Source: Alienimonas californiensis
GTDB lineage: Bacteria > Planctomycetota > Planctomycetia > Planctomycetales > Planctomycetaceae
Direction of reading: 5' to 3'
Length of the DNA stretch: 64,000 nucleotides
Assembly: GCF_007743815.1 (NCBI RefSeq)
Contig: NZ_CP036265.1
Coordinates: 5,401,823 to 5,465,822 of the forward strand
Shown: positions 60,789 to 64,000 of the stretch, piece after piece
Position numbering within the stretch: position 1 is the first letter of the stretch
Layout of the letters: every line of letters starts with the position of its first letter
Position numbers and translations under genes: made by a program
Notes under the pieces: generated by a model
The model's database searches: none
Told to the model about the DNA's origin: nothing
What the model saw: the letters and a program-made list of their open reading frames with translations, nothing else

Positions 60789-62600
60789 ATGCCGACCTTC
60801 CCCGCCCCCGCGTCCGTCCGTTTGGCAGGCTCCGTGATCGCCGTTCGTCCCGCCCGCCGCCCCCGCGGCGCGACGTTCGCGGCGGGGGCCGCGGCGTTGG
60901 CGGGGCTGCTCGCGCTCGGGCCGCTGCTGGCGGAGATCGTCGTCCGGCTGTGGACCAGCCCGCGGTTCGAGCACGCCCCGCTGATCTGGCTCGCCGCCGC
61001 GGCGCTCGGCGGCTGGCGGCTGCGGGAATCCCTCGTCGCTCGGCAGGAGGAACCCGTCGAACTCGGCGAACCCGCCGCGTCGCCGCGGCCCTGGGCGGAG
61101 GCCGTCCTCTGGCTCCTCGCCCTGCTGCCGACAACCGCGGCGATTCTGCTGGGCAGCGGCTGGCTCGCCCTGACGGCGGCGTTCCTCGTGGTCCCGGCGG
61201 CGACGTACTCGGCTGGCGGCGGAGCGACGCTGCGGCCGATCCTGCCGGCGTGGGCCGTGCTGTGGACGACCCTCCCCCCGCCCTTTCACACCGACGCCGA
61301 CCTCGTCCTGCGGCTCCAGGGGCTCGCGGCGAAGCTGGCCAGCGCGGCGCTGGACATGCTCGGCCGGCGGCACCTGCCGGCGGGGGTGACGGTCGAACTG
61401 CCGGGGCGAAGCTACTTCGTGGAGGAGGCGTGCAGCGGGGTGAACAGCCTCTACGCCCTGCTGGCCGTCGCGGCGCTGGGGCTGGCGTGGGGCCGGCGGA
61501 GTTGGTGGCGCTGGCTGATCGTGCTGCCCGCGGCGGTGGGCTGGGCGGTGGCGGCGAACGCGGCCCGGGTGACGGCGGCGGTGGAGTTGTCCGCGGGCCT
61601 CGGCTGGCCGGTCGCGGAGGGCTTCGGCCACGATCTGCTGGGCATGCTGACCTTCGCCGCCGCCGGGCTACTGACCCTCAGCGTGGACGCTCTGCTGCGG
61701 TTCGCGGTGCCCCCGGCGGAGGCGGTTCCGGCCGAGTTGGACGAACCGAACGCCCCGCTCGCCCCGTCCGCCGATCCGCCGCCCCCGCCGCTGGCGGCGG
61801 AGCCGGCGACCGAGCGCCGCCCGGTCCCCCGTGCGGCGGCGTGGGGGGCGGCGGCGGTCGCCTTCGGGCTGCTCGCCGGCTGGCGGCTGGCGGTCGGTCC
61901 GGCGGTCGACGTGGCGGCAGTGCCGGCCTCGACCCTGCTCACACCCGCGGCGCTGAAGCCGGTGGGCGAAGACTCCTTGCCCGCCGAGTGGAACGGCTGG
62001 CGGCGAGGGGAGTTTCGCACCGTCACCCGCGATCGGGACCACCTCGACGGGCCGTTCTCCGCCCAATGGGTCTACCGCCGCGGTCCGCTGGAGGCGACGA
62101 TCTCGATGGACGGTCCCTTCGCCGAGGGCTGGCACGACCTGCGCACCTGCTACACCGCCGGCGGCTGGGCCTGCACCGACGCCGTTGATCGCGTCGTGAC
62201 GTCTGCTGAGGAGGAAGAAGGCGGGAGCGAAGCTGACGGCGACGTGATCACCCGGCTGGACCTCGCCCAACCGCTGGGGCGGCGGGGGGTGGTGTTCTTC
62301 ACGTCTTATGCGGTGGACGACGACGCGAACCTGGGGGCGGACCTCGCCGCCCGGACCGGGTCGAGTTGGACGCGGCGGTTCGAGGCGTTTCGAGACCGCT
62401 CCGCCCCGGACGCAGGGCACGCCGCCGCGGAGCCGGCCTACCAAGTGCAGGTTCTGGCCTCCGGCTACCGCACGTTGAGCGACGAGGAAAAGGAGGCCGT
62501 GGAGGCCCTGTTCCACGCGATGCGCCGTCGCCTCGCTGCCCTGCCCCGCGACGCCGCTCCGCCCCGCGAGTCCGCCTCCCGTAGGACGGCCGCCGACTGA
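60789..62600 (+). CDS. xrtU: Exosortase (XrtU-like) with EpsI-type C-terminal domain
   Basis: The 603-residue protein has about eight membrane spans and the exosortase triad: C215 in VEEACSGVNSL, R260 in NAARV, and H281 in GFGHDLLG, the same order as in EpsH-type exosortases. After residue 310 comes a linker and a span, and then a soluble EpsI-like domain (WNGWRRGEFRTVTRDRDH, GWHDLRTCYTAGGWACTD). Exosortases process proteins with C-terminal sorting signals together with exopolysaccharide export. No cognate sorting signal is visible in this window. Its stop overlaps the next gene start (TGATG), so the two are coupled. Confidence 0.88.
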   Translation: MPTFPAPASVRLAGSVIAVRPARRPRGATFAAGAAALAGLLALGPLLAEIVVRLWTSPRFEHAPLIWLAAAALGGWRLRESLVARQEEPVELGEPAASPRPWAEAVLWLLALLPTTAAILLGSGWLALTAAFLVVPAATYSAGGGATLRPILPAWAVLWTTLPPPFHTDADLVLRLQGLAAKLASAALDMLGRRHLPAGVTVELPGRSYFVEEACSGVNSLYALLAVAALGLAWGRRSWWRWLIVLPAAVGWAVAANAARVTAAVELSAGLGWPVAEGFGHDLLGMLTFAAAGLLTLSVDALLRFAVPPAEAVPAELDEPNAPLAPSADPPPPPLAAEPATERRPVPRAAAWGAAAVAFGLLAGWRLAVGPAVDVAAVPASTLLTPAALKPVGEDSLPAEWNGWRRGEFRTVTRDRDHLDGPFSAQWVYRRGPLEATISMDGPFAEGWHDLRTCYTAGGWACTDAVDRVVTSAEEEEGGSEADGDVITRLDLAQPLGRRGVVFFTSYAVDDDANLGADLAARTGSSWTRRFEAFRDRSAPDAGHAAAEPAYQVQVLASGYRTLSDEEKEAVEALFHAMRRRLAALPRDAAPPRESASRRTAAD

Positions 62601-64000
62601 TGTTCCGCCGCGACTTTCACGACGACGTCGACGCCCCGACGCGGCGCCGGCTCGACCCCACGGGGCTGCTGCGGGCGCCCGCGGCGCTGGGGCGGGGAAT
62701 CGGCCACGGGTCGGCCGTGCTCTGGGCGGGCCTGCGGGGGCGGCTGGCCGGCGGAGGGCGGCGGAGCCCGTGGACGTTGCTCGCCGGGCTGCCGGCACTG
62801 CTGGCGGCGGCGGGGCTGGCGGCGTTTCTCGTCGCGGCCCGGCAGCAGAAGGACGATCTGCGGGGGGCCTACGCCGCCGCCGCGGACCGGGCGGCGGCGG
62901 CGGGGGAGACCGACGCCGCCGTGCTGCACCGGCGGCGCCTCGGCCAACTGGGGGACGGCGACGCCGCCGCCCGGTTCCGCCTCGCCCAGGCCCTCGCCGC
63001 GGCCGGCCGCGACGCCGAAGCCCGCGACGTGCTGACGGGCCTGCTGGCGTCGGCTGACGGCCCCGGCCACGCCCCGGCCCACCTGCTCCTCGCCAGTCGC
63101 CTGCTGACGTTCGAGGAGCCTGACGCCGAGAACCCCGAGGGGGGAAACGCCGAGGGATCGAGCGCACCGCCGTCGGAGGCGGAACGGGCCGCCCGCCGGT
63201 CCGAGGCGCTGCGGCACCTGGCGGCGGCCCGGCGGGCGGCCCCCGCGGACAAGACCGTCGCCCTGCGGATCGCCGAGTTATCGATGCAGGCCGGCGACGC
63301 CGACGCCGCCGCGACGACATTCGAGGAGATCGCCCCCTCCACGCCCGTGGTCTGGCCGGATCTGGTGCGGGTCTACGCCGCTCAGGGCCGCACCGCCGAG
63401 GCCGCCGCCGCCGCCGCGGAGGCCGTGCCGGTGTTGCGGGGACGGCTCAAACGCGACCCGCTGGATCTGGACAGTCGCCTGCGGCTGACCGACGCCCTCG
63501 CCCGCACCGGGAACTTCACCGCCGCCGAGGCGGTTCTGACCGACGGCCTCCCCCTGCACCCGAGCGCGGCGATCCCGCAGCGACTCGCGGAGTTGCACGT
63601 CGCCGAGTACGACCGCGCCGCCCGCCGGGCCCGCCCGCCGGCGGAGCGGCTGGCCCTGCTGGGCAAGGCGCTGGGCCGCCATCCGCGTTCGGCCGAGGCG
63701 CTGGTCCGGCTGATCGCCTTCAGCGGCGCCGCCGGCTCCACAGACGACGGCGAACCCCCGCCCGTCGTCGCCGAGGCCCGGGAACTGTTGGAACGCACGC
63801 TCGCCAGCGGGGAGGTGCCCGCCCTCGCCCACTTCGCCCTCGGGGTGAACGCCCTGGCGGCGGGCGACCGGGCGGACGGTCTGTTCCACTTCGAGCGGGC
63901 CCACGCCCTCGACCCGTCGCTGGCCGCGGCGGCGAACAACCTCGCCTTCCTCTACTTCAAAGCCGATCCTCCCCAGCCGGAGCGGGCGCTGGGCCTGGCG
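62600..64000 (+). CDS. Membrane-anchored TPR protein, 3' end outside the window
   Basis: The ATG at 62600 overlaps the exosortase stop, and the frame is open for 467 residues to the window edge. A cytoplasmic basic start is followed by one span (TLLAGLPALLAAAGLAAFLVA near 56-76) and helical TPR-type repeats: LAQALAAAGRDAEARDVL, HLAAARRAAPADKTVALRI, LTDALARTGNFTAAEAVL, and FHFERAHALDPSLAAAANNLA. TPR proteins coupled to exosortase genes probably help assemble the polysaccharide export complex. The C-terminus is missing. Confidence 0.85.
   Translation, partial: MFRRDFHDDVDAPTRRRLDPTGLLRAPAALGRGIGHGSAVLWAGLRGRLAGGGRRSPWTLLAGLPALLAAAGLAAFLVAARQQKDDLRGAYAAAADRAAAAGETDAAVLHRRRLGQLGDGDAAARFRLAQALAAAGRDAEARDVLTGLLASADGPGHAPAHLLLASRLLTFEEPDAENPEGGNAEGSSAPPSEAERAARRSEALRHLAAARRAAPADKTVALRIAELSMQAGDADAAATTFEEIAPSTPVVWPDLVRVYAAQGRTAEAAAAAAEAVPVLRGRLKRDPLDLDSRLRLTDALARTGNFTAAEAVLTDGLPLHPSAAIPQRLAELHVAEYDRAARRARPPAERLALLGKALGRHPRSAEALVRLIAFSGAAGSTDDGEPPPVVAEARELLERTLASGEVPALAHFALGVNALAAGDRADGLFHFERAHALDPSLAAAANNLAFLYFKADPPQPERALGLA

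Overview
This 64 kb window is chromosomal DNA of a very GC-rich bacterium, by eye around 70% G+C, and almost certainly a planctomycete. The evidence is the gene content: two DUF1549/DUF1553 plus DUF1501 gene pairs, a sigma factor and FecR pair next to them, a fused ABC-2 permease/GldG protein, an exosortase of the planctomycete (XrtU-like) type, and large secreted proteins of no known family. The genus cannot be fixed from the sequence alone. I see no tRNA, rRNA, CRISPR array, insertion sequence or prophage.

Layout. 1-5.9 kb is housekeeping: the end of a class II fructose-bisphosphate aldolase, ruvA, ruvC, ispF, a lipoprotein, ubiX, ubiE/menG and a small conserved protein. 6.2-12.3 kb holds a 1084-residue secreted protein and topA. 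12.6-24.1 kb is a plus-strand run: a SurA/PpiD-like membrane protein, an ABC ATPase, permease/GldG, a DUF4340 protein, a thioredoxin-like protein and an acidic/arginine-rich low-complexity protein. 24.2-32.6 kb mixes mtnA, a PilT-type ATPase, membrane proteins of unknown function and a rhamnogalacturonan lyase. 32.7-38.2 kb has an ATP-grasp protein coupled to hisF, a Ser/Thr kinase, and a hybrid histidine kinase with an ethylene-receptor-like sensor that is split by a frameshift. 38.2-52.6 kb carries an FAD oxidoreductase, a secreted protein, and the sigma/FecR/DUF1549/DUF1501 cassette with a second DUF1549/DUF1501 pair diverging from it. 52.7-64 kb is an exopolysaccharide/exosortase locus: ABC-2 permease, Wzc-like tyrosine kinase, O-antigen ligase/polymerase, a secreted Gly/Pro-rich protein, exosortase, and a TPR protein running off the window.

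The most unusual signals are: (1) long-armed palindromic elements of several sequence families sitting between genes, often overlapping stop codons; (2) one such 146 bp palindrome lying in frame inside hisF, where it accounts for about 50 extra residues directly after catalytic Asp130; (3) a histidine kinase whose three-helix sensor keeps all the Cu/ethylene ligand residues of plant ETR1; and (4) two helically spaced short-repeat arrays, one upstream of that kinase and one over the start of a DUF1501 gene. All functions are read from sequence motifs without database searches.
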